From: Apostichopus japonicus
Lineage: Eukaryota > Echinodermata > Holothuroidea > Aspidochirotida > Stichopodidae
DNA: 64,000 bases
Direction of reading: 5' to 3'
Assembly (NCBI RefSeq): GCF_037975245.1
Contig: NC_092582.1
Span: 17,386,577-17,450,576 of the forward strand
The number at the start of each line of letters is the position of its first letter. Position 1 is the stretch's first letter. The notes under the pieces are model-generated. The model did not search any database. It saw nothing but the letters and a program-made list of their open reading frames with translations, and was not told where the DNA came from. The position numbers and the translations under genes were made by a program. Positions 1-10,828 of this stretch are shown in pieces.

Positions 1-701
1 TATGTACTCGATCGTCCCAAAATGAATCTAGGCCTAGGCTAGGTTAACCTCATAACAAATACTTGAACATAATAATGCTCAAGAAATTGCAAAACACTAT
101 TATGCATAGATTGTAAGCACCCTTAATTATTTGACAAATGTAGTTACAGCCATTACAGCATGAAGCTATCACGGTACCAGATCGTCGGGAAAATTAGCCC
201 GCCTGTCCTGCATATGTACCCAATCGTCGGGCGAATAAGCACGCTTGTCAGGACTGCATTATGTACTCGATCGTCCCAAATGAATCTAGGCTAGGTTTAC
301 CTCATAACAAATTCTTGTACAATAATGCTCAAGAAATTGCAAAACACAGTACTATTATGCATAGATTGTAAGCACCCTTAATTATTTGAAAAAAAAATGT
401 AGTTACTGCTACAGCCATTACAGCATGAAGCTATCACGGTACCAGATCGTCGGGCAAATTAGCCCGCCTGTCCTGCATATGTACTCAATCGTCGGGCGAA
501 TAAGCACGCTTGTCAGGACTGCAATATGTACTCGATCGTCCAAAGTGAATCTAGGCTAGGTTAACCTCATAACAAAAACTTGAACATAATAATGCTCAAG
601 AAATTGCAAAACACAGTACTATTATGCATAGATTGTAAGCACCTAATTATTTGAAAAATGTAGTTACTGCTACAGCCATTACAGCATGAAGCTAACACGA
701 T
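1..701. repeat. Tandem repeat array, ~262-bp unit
   Basis: Three consecutive copies start with TATGTACTCGATCGTCC at positions 1, 260 and 525; the third is cut short near 701. The window opens inside the array, so it may extend to the left. Each unit also holds two related sub-blocks built around ATCGTCGGGC. Copies differ by small indels. No reading frame runs through it. Confidence 0.9.
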
Positions 702-3700
702 TCTGTTAAACCATTACCATTCAATCACTAATCTTATGAAATCAGTTTCTTTTACAAGCAGATAGACATATTAGTGAAATCAGTAGGCTAAAATGTAAAT
801 CATATTCCTTGTTCACTGGTTTTCTATGCTGATGTAATGGAATCAGGAGATGTCATGAACAATTTATCCTTAAAAAGAGAAATTTCTGAAAACAACTAAC
901 AACAAACCTTGCTTGATAACCATGTACCTGCCAAAATCAACATGATAACCCATAAATGTTAGGTTGAATTTGAATCCACCTTCACATAACACATCTCACC
1001 CGCCATGGATGACATATTGCTGCCTATCGTGAATTGATATATCTCCTTCGTACAATGCCAGTCATGTTCTTGTTTCTCCATTCTCTCCTAAATATTATTC
1101 TAGTCTAGTCCACATCGAACTCTACCTCTCAACATATCTTTTTTTAAGATATTAAGATATGTTTTGATTCATACCATATTGCTTGTCTTTTATCACATTT
1201 ATTTTTATCTTCACCAAACAGGAGGGCACAGATATTGAGAGCGCAGCACAGGGCAGACAAGGACAATATTGGCAGCCTTTCATCCTATCTCTCAGACCAG
1301 AATTGAACCCCAAACAATTCTTCATTGTGGCAGATAAACTGGCCATTTCAGCAGGGACAGAGGCGTAGAACATACATTTAACATAGACTATACACCCCCT
1401 CTACAACACTAGTTTTGTGAGTTCCATGCTTCCATGGTTTATGGAATTTTGCAACCAACAGAAGTGAAGTCTCTACTGAGTCCGTATCCTTGCCACATCA
1501 ATAAGGGCAGTCAGCATGGAGTAATTTCAAGGAGTGAATGCTACATTTTATTGCTCTGTAGTCCGGAACCCCGTCTGTCAGCGTGGAGTAACTTTAAAAG
1601 GGTGTGAAGACTCGCGCAAAAAGAACGTCTAATGCCGGTAATCTGACCTAGTTTCGAATGAGGTGTGACAGAAGTGTTAGACACTGCCATCGATCCCAGA
1701 AAATACAAACACAGCTTGCTACCGTTGGTAATTAGACACTAGTGTACAGTCAGTACATACAGCTGCAGTCAATACCCACATCACAGTGTATAAACGATAC
1801 AGCGATGAACATCTCAGGTCCAGCTAAAGATATCAAGGTATCACGTTTCATTACTGTCTGTCTTTGTTAGCGACACGAACAAACATCACTTGCAAGCAAC
1901 AGAAAGTTAACTTTTTCAGATGGCTGCATGCTGTTTGGGACAAGTCTTCAATGCCTTTAAGGAGTAACTAACACATACCCTAAAATGTTAAATTGATTAC
2001 CCTGAGTTTACCAACAGTTTTATATGAATAGGGCTCCAGAAATAAATATTTCATTGACTTTTGGTTGTCAAAAATGTTTTTAATGATACTGATCTAATTA
2101 TGAATGTAATTAAACAAACACCTAGTTGCCAAAAAAACATTGTTGTATGATTTTTCGAGCATGTTATTTTAATGTTTACTTTAATGTTCCCACATTTCAC
2201 TGCACTCACTATGTTGAAGGTTTATTTAATTAAGCAATTAATTAAGCTAATATTATTTATGATGCACAATATTCCATAACTTGTGCCATGAAAAGCAAGT
2301 AACCTGATTATTATAAATTCAGTAACTGTAGAAAATTCCATTTGAGAATATCCTTTCCTCATTATTTTTTAGTCGAATTTGAGTGACATTATTTTTTCAG
2401 CTTGAGCCCGACATTAAATGATTCACGTCAGATAATTTATAAAACTTCAAAATTTGATTGAAATCCCAATCAAAATCACTATACATGATTACTATCAGAA
2501 AGTTAAGAAATAATTGAGGGTGGTATAATAGTCACATGTGCTGTTTTTGCATACAAGTTTGCTTTATATGAATGCCATATCATGAAATTGTGAATGCAGT
2601 ATATAATAATTCATGTTTATCTAATAGCCATTATGAAGTTAGTGCCATTCTGTTAACTGCTTGTAATATGTTGTTTTGTGTGTGCTGGATAATGACTTTC
2701 AGCAATCGCCAATCTATATCATTGAAACACAAAGTATTAAATGTTGACGGCACTGATATATAGTTTAACCATTCCTAATATTTTATAAATAACCTGCTGA
2801 AAATTTGTCATATGTTTTCCCCATTTTGAAATCATTCTAAGAAATTGTTGCTACTATACATTAATGATTCACAACTGGAAAAAAGGCAATGTACCAGATC
2901 CATTGTACTATCGTCGTGTTTCCATCCTATCCCTTTTGTAAAGGCAGGATCGTATCTATAGTTACTATATCCTTTACAGTGGAAAATTTAAAGTTCAGTG
3001 AGATCGGGAGATGGGATCAGCTGGGTATATAACGACTCAATTTACAGCTGTGTTGTCAATGAATTCCAGGGTATTACCACCTGGTGGTAATATACAAAGA
3101 ATTTAAAGTGCTTTCTGTTGCAGTGGTGTTGCCAGACATATGAATCTTGGTTGGTGATATGTCTATTTGTGAATTCCCTCTCGGGGGAGGGGTTCCCCAG
3201 GCCACCCATTGGCGACACCACTGATCTGTTCTCAGCTCACCTAATCCTTTTTTCAAAAAGAAATTAAAGAACATTTTAGATGGCCCAATTCCAGCAGAAA
3301 TTTGACAGATTAATATTGAACTGAAAATATGTCGCTGTTATGTAAAGTATCTTTTTAATTTGAACGTTTGTTGGATAACATGTTGTGTTGAACATCCCTC
3401 AGAATATTGTAGTTTTGATTTCTGTTTTTTTTTTTAATATGATAACGAAAATTATATAAGAATATATTAGTGGGTTAGTGGAAATAAAATTACTGTTCGG
3501 TGGATATTGACAATTATATTTCTTGATGGAATACCATTTTTTAATGTACTTTGTGTGTCACTGTCACAACGATTTTCTGGTCTTTATAGCCTAACATGAT
3601 TGGATGTTAAGGCGAAGTCACTCCATGAAGTAGCACCTTTCAGTAAATTCCCCTGCATTAACAGATCATTGAATGTTGTCTTTGATGACCTTAAATGCAT

Positions 3701-3810
3701 CTATATTGAAGAATTCCAGCACTAAGCTAACACGGAGGATCAATAGAAAAGCTTGTTCAATCCAGGATTTGCAGTTTATAAGATTGACAGTATAGCTGTG
3801 ATGTGTAATA
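702..3810. other. AT-rich stretch without a recognisable gene
   Basis: Short open frames only (under 75 codons), with no splice-bounded exon that I could support. The one protein-like signal is a short reverse-transcriptase relic near 2.9 kb, listed separately. Confidence 0.6.
2879..2942 (+). pseudogene. Reverse-transcriptase relic (non-LTR retrotransposon)
   Basis: A 20-codon stretch reads KGNVPDPLYYRRVSILSLL and then stops. It resembles the block 'KGD..DP..YRPISxL' that precedes the finger and palm region of non-LTR reverse transcriptases; the P of YRP is changed to R here. No further RT motif is readable in any frame nearby, so this is at most a small degraded fragment. Chance similarity is possible because the match is short. 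Confidence 0.4.
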
Positions 3811-4110
3811 ATTCAGTCTAAAGGACCGACTGGTCAGTCTGATATCAATCTAATAGACTGAGCGTATTCAATCTAATTAAGACTGGTGCTGCAATAAATC
3901 AGTCTAAACTGCTGACTGTTCAGTCTAAAGTGGTTTGATTTTCAGTCTATTAGACTGCAGAGTATTCAGTCTAATTAAGACTGACCTTCAGTCTTTACAT
4001 TTCAGACTGAAATTCAGTCTAAGTAGTCTGATCCCTTATCCCATCCATCATTAGACTGAAATTTCAGTCGATTAGACTGAAATTTCAGTCTCTCATTTTA
4101 AGAGAGTATA
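3811..4110. repeat. CAGTCTAA-rich short repeat array
   Basis: The motif TTCAGTCTAA and its near-complement TTAGACTGAA recur more than a dozen times in 300 bp in both orientations, giving strong hairpin potential. The block ends in TCATTTTAAGAGAGTAT (4093-4109), which also ends a related block at 40.2-40.3 kb. This suggests a mobile element terminus rather than simple slippage. Confidence 0.75.
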
Positions 4111-4185
4111 AAACTTGGTTGAAGGAAATGAAAAATAGCAGATATTTCCGATATCAGGTATATCGAAACCGAACACTACACACAT

Positions 4186-4632
4186 AGGCGTAGGTCCCGT
4201 AGGAGGCGGTGGCTGCAGCCCCCTCCCCCCACCCCCCACCCGCAACCAAATTTTTCCCCATCTTTTTCGGGCACCTACTGAAAGAAAAATAAATAGCAAT
4301 GAATAGCTTAAAAATGATCTCCTTGGTAATTAAAATAAAGTTGTAAGCTTGGCCGACATTACTACTGTAAAAGAGAGTTTTGACATAAATGGATCTGTAT
4401 GATTTTTCTCCATCTACGTAAGACATTTGGTTGTTTACATAGCATCCAGCGGTATACTGTGCAACTTTCACGGACCGTGCGGTACACGATGCCATGCACT
4501 GTAATGACCGATGCTTGCTTTATGATATTGGCATTGATATGTTGAACGCGCGCTTCTTGCGCGAAAAATTTTGGCTTTTTTTTCGGGCAAGTCATTGCAG
4601 CCCCCAAATCCAATTGGGCTCCTACGCCTTTA
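4186..4632. mobile_element. Small inverted-repeat element with 11-bp flanking duplication
   Basis: Flanked by ACTACACACAT at 4175-4185 and again at 4633-4643, an 11-bp direct repeat expected of target-site duplication. The insert starts AGGCGTAGG and ends CCTACGCCT plus three bases, so 9-bp inverted ends are visible, and GCAGCCCCC lies near both ends. At 447 bp with no intact frame it is non-autonomous. A 9-11 bp duplication would fit Mutator-like elements, but the family is not established. A SINE is less likely because no Pol III boxes are seen. Confidence 0.65.
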
Positions 4633-4733
4633 ACTACACACATTGACAGTTTTTGAGGCTGTTCATCGTGGAACATGCATTTCAATGCTCACTGATATGA
4701 TGTTATATCTGCTCTTTGCTTTACAAATTCGAA

Positions 4734-5464
4734 CAGGCGTGTAGCGAGTAATTGCCAAGAGAGGGGCGAAGCCTGTAGGCAAACTATCTAAGCGAAGCGC
4801 CACCATGAGTTGGCGCGAAGCGTACAAGAAAAATTTTCGCCGAAAATGCCTCCCAGATCGCTGGAAATGACACTTCCCAGGCCTTGTAAGTTGCATCTAA
4901 GCATTGTCTATTTTGAAATTACTAGCGATGTCATAAAGAAAATTTGCTCGGGGGGGGGTCGCCCCCTTCCCGAAGTGCGTCATGTACCCGACGACTCGGT
5001 CGAGTTCAAGACCAGCCACAGTTGGTTCCATATAGCACAATTGTACAATTGTTTAAGGCGTCCATACACACACACGCGTTATGATAGACCATATATAGTA
5101 TTTATATAGATACATTAGTGAGAGAGGAAAAATGGAAACGTCAAAAATGGAGTTGTCGGTGTAAGGGGTAGGGTGAGGCGCACACCCCCTCCGTAATCCT
5201 TGATCTGTCACTGGCTACCCTGTGCATATTATAGGGATCAGCGCTTTAACTATGACTGTTCCTCTTTCTCTTCCCGAGGTCTTGGCTATCTTCTACTTCC
5301 TCCTTTTTTCCTTTTTCTCTCTTTTTTCTTTTTCTTTCCCCTTCCTTCCTCTCCTCCTCTTCTTTTTCCCCCCTCCTTTTCCCTTTTTTCTTCTCTTTTT
5401 TTCTCTCCTCTTTTCCTTACCCGGGGGGCGCGCGCCCCCAACGCCCCCCCTGGATACGCACCTG
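4734..5464 (+). mobile_element. Non-autonomous inverted-repeat element (CAGGCGTGTA... ends)
   Basis: The left end CAGGCGTGTAGCGAG and the complement of the right end, CAGGTGCGTATCCAGG, are similar inverted termini. About 530 bp of its right part recurs in opposite orientation at 57774-58290, which defines it as dispersed. It includes a polypyrimidine tract (5270-5415) and GC-rich tracts, which give rise to spurious proline and phenylalanine-rich frames. No transposase is encoded. Confidence 0.6.
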
Positions 5465-6344
5465 AAATATTAAGTGAGTTGAATATTCTGTGAGAATTCC
5501 TGACATGGGCCTAAAATAGATTTTCACAGTTAACGTATGTTATGCAGGCTAGAAATGAGGACACCACACACAAATTGTGACTGATACAGAGGAATTGAAC
5601 TGCTAGCAGTGAAAGAATTGTTTACTATCAGTGTATGTGGGGTGTTCATCAGTTACAAATGTTTTGATATTCAAAACTATCGGTTGATAGTGAAATAATG
5701 CCCATTTAACGTACCTTATGTTGAGGACACCGAACAATTTGTACAGTTTAACAACCAATTACAAGTTTTTTTCACATGTATTTTTGAATGAATTTGTCCT
5801 CTGAGATGCCATTAGACCTATTCTAAGCATGAGTAGTGAGTTTCTGGAACTTGCAATCCCTAGTACACTACTGTGCAGTGTGTGATTAGGTTATAATCAT
5901 GAAAAGTTGCCACCAGTTAACGTATGTGATGCAGGAGGACACCAAAAATATGTACGTTAACAAAGATGAAGATCTTTATTTTTCAGCAGTTGATGAGCAT
6001 GGGTGACTGAAATTTGCAAGTGTAATTGAAGCTCTACTTTCACTTGAATAGAAAATGCAAAGTCAAGGCATAATAACATGGGAAAAACTAAGAAAAGTGC
6101 ATCTCAATAACAGCCATTTTCATAATGTCACATTTTGGTGTCCAAAATTAGGCCAATTTTTGCAGTAAAACCCTCATAATTTCGCATCCACCCAATGTAT
6201 GGTTGAATAACTATCAATGATATTTGATGTTTTATTGACACAACCATTGAAAAGGGAAATACAAGCAAAGGGGTATGATGAATGGAAATTTCAGCAAAAT
6301 GAAAAAAGGGACATAAAATCTCTCCAGTATCAAATATATGCTTA
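5465..6344. other. No gene seen
   Basis: AT-rich sequence with stops in all frames. No repeat structure or splice-bounded exon is visible. Confidence 0.5.
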
Positions 6345-6388
6345 TATACAGGTATATGTATATATATTAATATATATATATATATATA
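6345..6388. repeat. (AT)n microsatellite
   Basis: Short run of TA dinucleotides directly in front of the GGTTGGTCCCACATT array. Confidence 0.9.
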
Positions 6389-7760
6389 CAGCAGGTTATT
6401 TGGCAGGTTGGTCCCACATTTTCTGTGCTCATTAGGGCCAATGTGTTGATGTTAGTGGGAACAGACATAGTAGTTGCTTCTGCCCAGTATGTAGTACATA
6501 TAAAGCTGCCAACCATGTTAGGACTACTGTAGTAATAGAGTCAAACTAAGCAGATTTTGTTAAACACTTCTGTGCAGAAAACACAGCAGGTTGGTCCCAC
6601 ATTGTCTGTGCTCATTTGAGTCTACTGTAAATATATGTGATAACTGACAATACAGTTGCTTCCCAGTATATAACACATATCAAGCTGCTACGGTATACCC
6701 TATGTGGGACTACCACTGAATTAAGTAAAACTTAGCACATTTGGTAAAACAATAAGCTGCCAACCATGTTAGGAATACTAACTGAGTAAAACGAAGCAGA
6801 TTTTGTTGAACACTTCTGTAGGGGTAGAAATACAAGAAGTGCAAGGCCAGGAATTATCCTTTTAACCAAACAGCAGGTTGGTCCCACATTTTTGGTGTTC
6901 ATTTGAGCCTACCGTAAATGAAAGTGGTAACTGAAAATACAGTTGCTTCCCAGTATATAATACATATCAAGCTGCTATACCTCTGTCTAGTACTACTGAT
7001 TAAGTTAAACTTAGCACATTTGGTAAAACAATTCTGTGGGAATATAAAACAGGAAGTGCAAGTCCATGGAACTACCCTTATAACTATAAACAGTAGGTTG
7101 ACAGGTTGCGTGGTCCCACATTTTCTGTTCTTATTAGATCCTACTGTAAATGTTTGTGGAAACTGAAAACACAGCTGCTTCTACCCAGTATATGAAAAGC
7201 TGCCACCAGTGGACTAAACTAATTGAGTAAAGCTAAGCCGCTTTTTGTAAAATAATTCTGTGGGAATTTAAAGTATAAAGTGCATGATAGGCCAGGAGTT
7301 TTTCTTTTAACTTTACAGCAGGTTAATTGGAAGGTTGGTCCCACATTTTCTGTGCTCATTTGAGCCTACTGTAAATGTTAGTGAAAACTGACTATATTGT
7401 TGCTTCTGCCCAGTATGAATACATATAAAGCTGCTATCCTTGTTGAGGACTACTCATAGAAAAAAACCTTAGCATTATTTCTTAAAAGTTCTGTGGGTAT
7501 ATAAAACAGGAAGTGCTAGGCCAGGAATTATTATATATACAGTACAGCAGGTTATTTGGCAGGTTGGTCCCACATTTTCTGTGCTCATTTGAGCCCTCTG
7601 TTAATGTTAGTAAAAACTGACACCATAGTTGTTTCTGCCTAGTGTGGCATACGTTTTTACTTGTTACACATGGATATAAAGCTGTCACCCGTGTTTAGGA
7701 CTAGTAACTGAGATAAAACAAGCAGTTATTTGTTAACTTTTGTTAAAACATGAAATGCTA
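6389..7760. repeat. Degenerate tandem array, ~190-290 bp unit, GGTTGGTCCCACATT
   Basis: Six diverged copies begin with ACAGCAGGTT near 6389, 6581, 6868, 7088, 7314 and 7542. Most follow with GGTTGGTCCCACATTTTC, then a spacer with CCCAGTAT and AAGCTGC blocks. Unequal unit length shows an old array broken by indels. Its 9-mer GGTCCCACA is also the core of the array at 9.5-9.9 kb. Confidence 0.85.
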
Positions 7761-9465
7761 CAGTATCTGCTAAGAATAACCCTTACATTTAATTCTAATA
7801 AAGGGCAAAATTAGGGCAAATAAACACAAAAAATATTTACTAATTATTTATTTTGTCATTTACTATGATCATTTAAGATGAAATATAAGATTACTTAGTC
7901 ATTAATTAGTGATCATGATTAATAATGAAAAATATTTTGTATTTTGTGGAACAAATCCCTTTGTCTCATCACTTCACCATTCAGCCTGTAAGTCATGGTG
8001 GTATGGGAGAAGCGTTTTCAGGAAGTTGCGAGTGGAACGTTGTTTTAATCTATACCCTTGTTGGAGGAGTTGGCCATCTGGTTCCTGATGGTTAAAGGGA
8101 TTGTACAAAGAGTCTCTAATGTACCTAAGTTAAGTATTTTACCTAGTCAGAGGCTGCTCCTTAATGCTGCACACTCTGTATGCAGACTAATTACTACAGG
8201 TTGTCACTGAAATAAATTGGCGCACTTATGCAACTTGGAAGGTCTTCTATTAAAGGTTGTCCCTCCGGCCACCCCCCCCCCCTCCCAATAGTGCTTTACG
8301 ACATCAATGCTTGACAATGTGTAAGTTGACTAGTTTCTTTTTTGGGGGTGTGATTTTCATGCATTGCACTGGATTAATACTATTGCTTATGTCCATGCAG
8401 ATGTTTAGCATAAGGACCACATTACCAAGCATATTTTGTTAAGTCAATTAATCTACCCCATTAATGTGTAATTTGTGGCATGTTCTTCATGCATGCATTT
8501 AACCTGTTAATCATAGGTTAGGCATAGCCTTCTGTGTTGGTTTCTGTTATGAAATGCCATTTTTCAAGTGTCAGGTATGTTAATGTGTGAGACTGTTTCC
8601 GTATGGTATTCGATTTGTTGAAGCTGAAATAATGCATTGTTTTTGCACAGGCTTTGTTCTGGTAGACACCCACTTCTTTTGTAATTGAAACTGTGCTGCT
8701 ATTTTGCGGGTTTGGTTGGTTTTCAAGATATTCTCTTACTAATGGGTTGTTTTACAGCAGACTTATATTTAAGCTTTGCCCTCAAGACACTATTACTATC
8801 TTTACTATTCTCAATGGTAATATCTTTTAAAATAGTGAATCTGATGTATTAATTAAACAGAAATACTTTAAATTAGAATACCTTGATGCCAAGTTTGTTG
8901 AGCATGAAAAGGTATTAGTTCAAACTCAAACTGAATGAAATGTGAATTACTCTGGTCAATTTATCAAAATAAAAGCAGACTAAAATATAAGGACAACTGT
9001 GAAAAATTGAAAATGTTCTTTTCCTATCATATTTACAGTTCCTTAACTTGACACATCTGAGGTTCTAAATGAGGATAGGAGTTATGAGGGATACATTTGT
9101 TCCTTACTTTCCTCCAGCTCATTGAGCTGGGACGTCAACTTAAGAAAAATTCAAATATAAACCGTTTTTTCTGCCGATTAAAGAAATTTCTGTTGGAAAT
9201 TGCTATTGCTGAGCCAGTTTTTTTGGGGGAATATCTTCGCAGGATGAATATCCATTGCTGATTTGGAGGGAAACAGTACAGAAAGTTATGTATAATTTAT
9301 CTTTTAACTACCAAAGCTCCTTTAATTTTCTGAGAGACAGAGACTCGGTATTTGTGTTGATTAGATGGTACGTCCCACAGAGGAGTTAATCCTGCATTTT
9401 GGTATTGGAACCCAAACCTTTTGAAAGGTCTGTTTTTGGTCCCAGAAATATTGGAAGAGTATGAT
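7761..9465. other. No gene seen
   Basis: AT-rich. One minus-strand frame (about 9297-9400) follows a possible acceptor (ATGCAG), but its phase does not fit the exon upstream and I do not call it. A short C-run lies at 8270-8284. Confidence 0.5.
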
Positions 9466-9860
9466 TTGTAGTCCCACATATTGGGTGTGATTCCACAAAT
9501 TTAGTTCGAAACATGTTTTATATGGTCCCACAAATGATGTCTCTCAGGTGTGTTTTTTTGGTCCCACAATTTGGTCTGGTCCCACAATTGATGTTTCACA
9601 GGTGTGTTTTGTGGTCCCACAAATTAGTATGGTCCCACAAATAATGTCTCTCAGGTGTGTTTTTTTGGTCCCACAATTTGGTCTGGTCCCACAATTGATG
9701 TATCACAGGTGTGTTTTGTGGTCCCACAAATTAGTATGGTCCCACAAATAATGTTTCTTAGGTGTGTTTGTGGTCCCACATATTTGAACTGGTCCCACAA
9801 AGATGTGTTTTTAAGGTCCCACACATAAGGTGTACATTCTGGTCCAACACATCAGGTCCA
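9466..9860. repeat. GGTCCCACA tandem array (~109-bp higher-order period)
   Basis: About a dozen copies of GGTCCCACA(A/T) in 400 bp. A higher-order unit of about 109 bp, with TCTCAGGTGTGTTTTTTTGG, is repeated. It lies just downstream (on the minus strand) of the 156-nt exon at 9997-10152, so if that gene is expressed the array is intronic or 3' to it. Confidence 0.85.
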
Positions 9861-9996
9861 ACAATTGTTGATGCAAAACGTACCAAGTTACTGGTCCCAA
9901 TATTATTGTGGAGGTGAGTACGAGTGTGTGTGTTTTTTCCCCTTCTTTTTTTTCTCAATAAAACAAAGGTGATTCTGTTTATAGCTACTAACTTAC

Positions 9997-10152
9997 TGGG
10001 ACAGGGTATCCGGGACAAATAAGATCATCGAATAGTAGAAGTACAGCAAACGTCCTGGTATCATAGTTCGGATTTCTATTTTCATAGTAGTGGGCAGACA
10101 ATCGTGATATTGCATGAACCAACAAAGGACACCAATCATGTGATATCTGTGC
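9997..10152 (-). CDS. Internal exon of unrecognised gene (locus 1), 52 codons
   Basis: The exon is bounded by a good acceptor (TTTTTTACCAG) and a GTAAGT donor, starts and ends in phase 0, and encodes 52 residues containing DWC, HYYENRNP, RTFA and DDLICP. Exons of exactly the same length and phase at 26846-27001 and 48342-48497 encode a clearly related peptide (shared DWC, LSxHYYxNRNP, DxRxFA, DDLICP). Conservation of length, phase, cysteines and this frame across diverged loci is the best evidence in the window for real host coding sequence. I do not recognise the family. Upstream exons at 12.6 and 13.9 kb would give the protein a signal-anchor, so this part would lie in the ER/Golgi lumen or outside the cell. 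Confidence 0.7.
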
Positions 10153-10272
10153 CTGGTAAAAAAGAGAAAACAAAACTTTACGATAGAAATATTTCTCTGA
10201 TTGTTGGTACAGCTGCTTGAGTTTCATGAAACATATAATATTAACAGCATAGCCATCGTTTCTACTACTTAC

Positions 10273-10335
10273 TACGCTTATAAATGAACCCGAGATAACT
10301 AATTCATAAATTAACTGGAAATTGGATGCCGAAAC
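10273..10335 (-). CDS. Candidate short exon of locus 1
   Basis: An open stretch of 21 codons ends at a GTAAGT donor 120 nt upstream of the 156-nt exon and in phase 0, so it could splice to it in frame. In loci 2 and 3 an exon with a GTAAGT donor lies at nearly the same distance (about 103 nt) upstream. The acceptor is uncertain (AACTAG at 10336, or TTCCAG 21 nt further in). Its phase does not join directly to the exon at 12626-12698, so another exon would be needed between them. Sequence similarity to the corresponding exon of loci 2 and 3 is weak. Confidence 0.3.
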
Positions 10336-10385
10336 CTAGTTATTTTGCAAAATGTAACGCCAAATAGAAATCATCGTTTGAACTT

Positions 10386-10828
10386 CATTCTAGCACGTCA
10401 TTTCTATTCAGCCTTTTCTGACTTTTTCGAAAGTTGTGTATCCGGTTTCCATTATTATGCACAATAAGGTATCCACAGTTGCATTTAAATGTGCAACTTA
10501 ACTTTGTTTTAAGCACATGTGATGTGGATATACCACCGTGGGACCTTTTGAATTTGATGGCAAATCGATACATTTTCATATTGTTTCCTATCTAAGTCTA
10601 CACACCTCTTGGTAAATTGCGCCATTGTTGCCCATTCAAATCTAGTGTGAATTTAACTGCACTGTGAACTTTGTCAAACATTGCCTGTTAATCTGAAGAA
10701 AAGAAGAGAGCCCGGGCGTATTAGCTTGAGACTGCGACCATGTGGATATAACCGGTTGCTTGTCCAGAGAGGATACAAAACTTTCGAAATAGTCAGAACA
10801 GGCTGAATAGACATCATGTGCTAGAATG
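10386..10828. mobile_element. Fold-back MITE-like element
   Basis: About 60 bp at the left end (CATTCTAGCACGTCATTTCT...) recurs in inverted orientation at the right end, with about 85% identity by eye, around a ~320-bp centre. No transposase frame is present. It sits in an intron of the minus-strand gene at 10-14 kb. Flanking target duplication was not clear. Confidence 0.55.

Noticed and set aside
5200-5493. Phe/Pro-rich frames over the polypyrimidine tract
   Set aside because: Low-complexity sequence inside a transposable element, mirrored at 57.7-58.0 kb.
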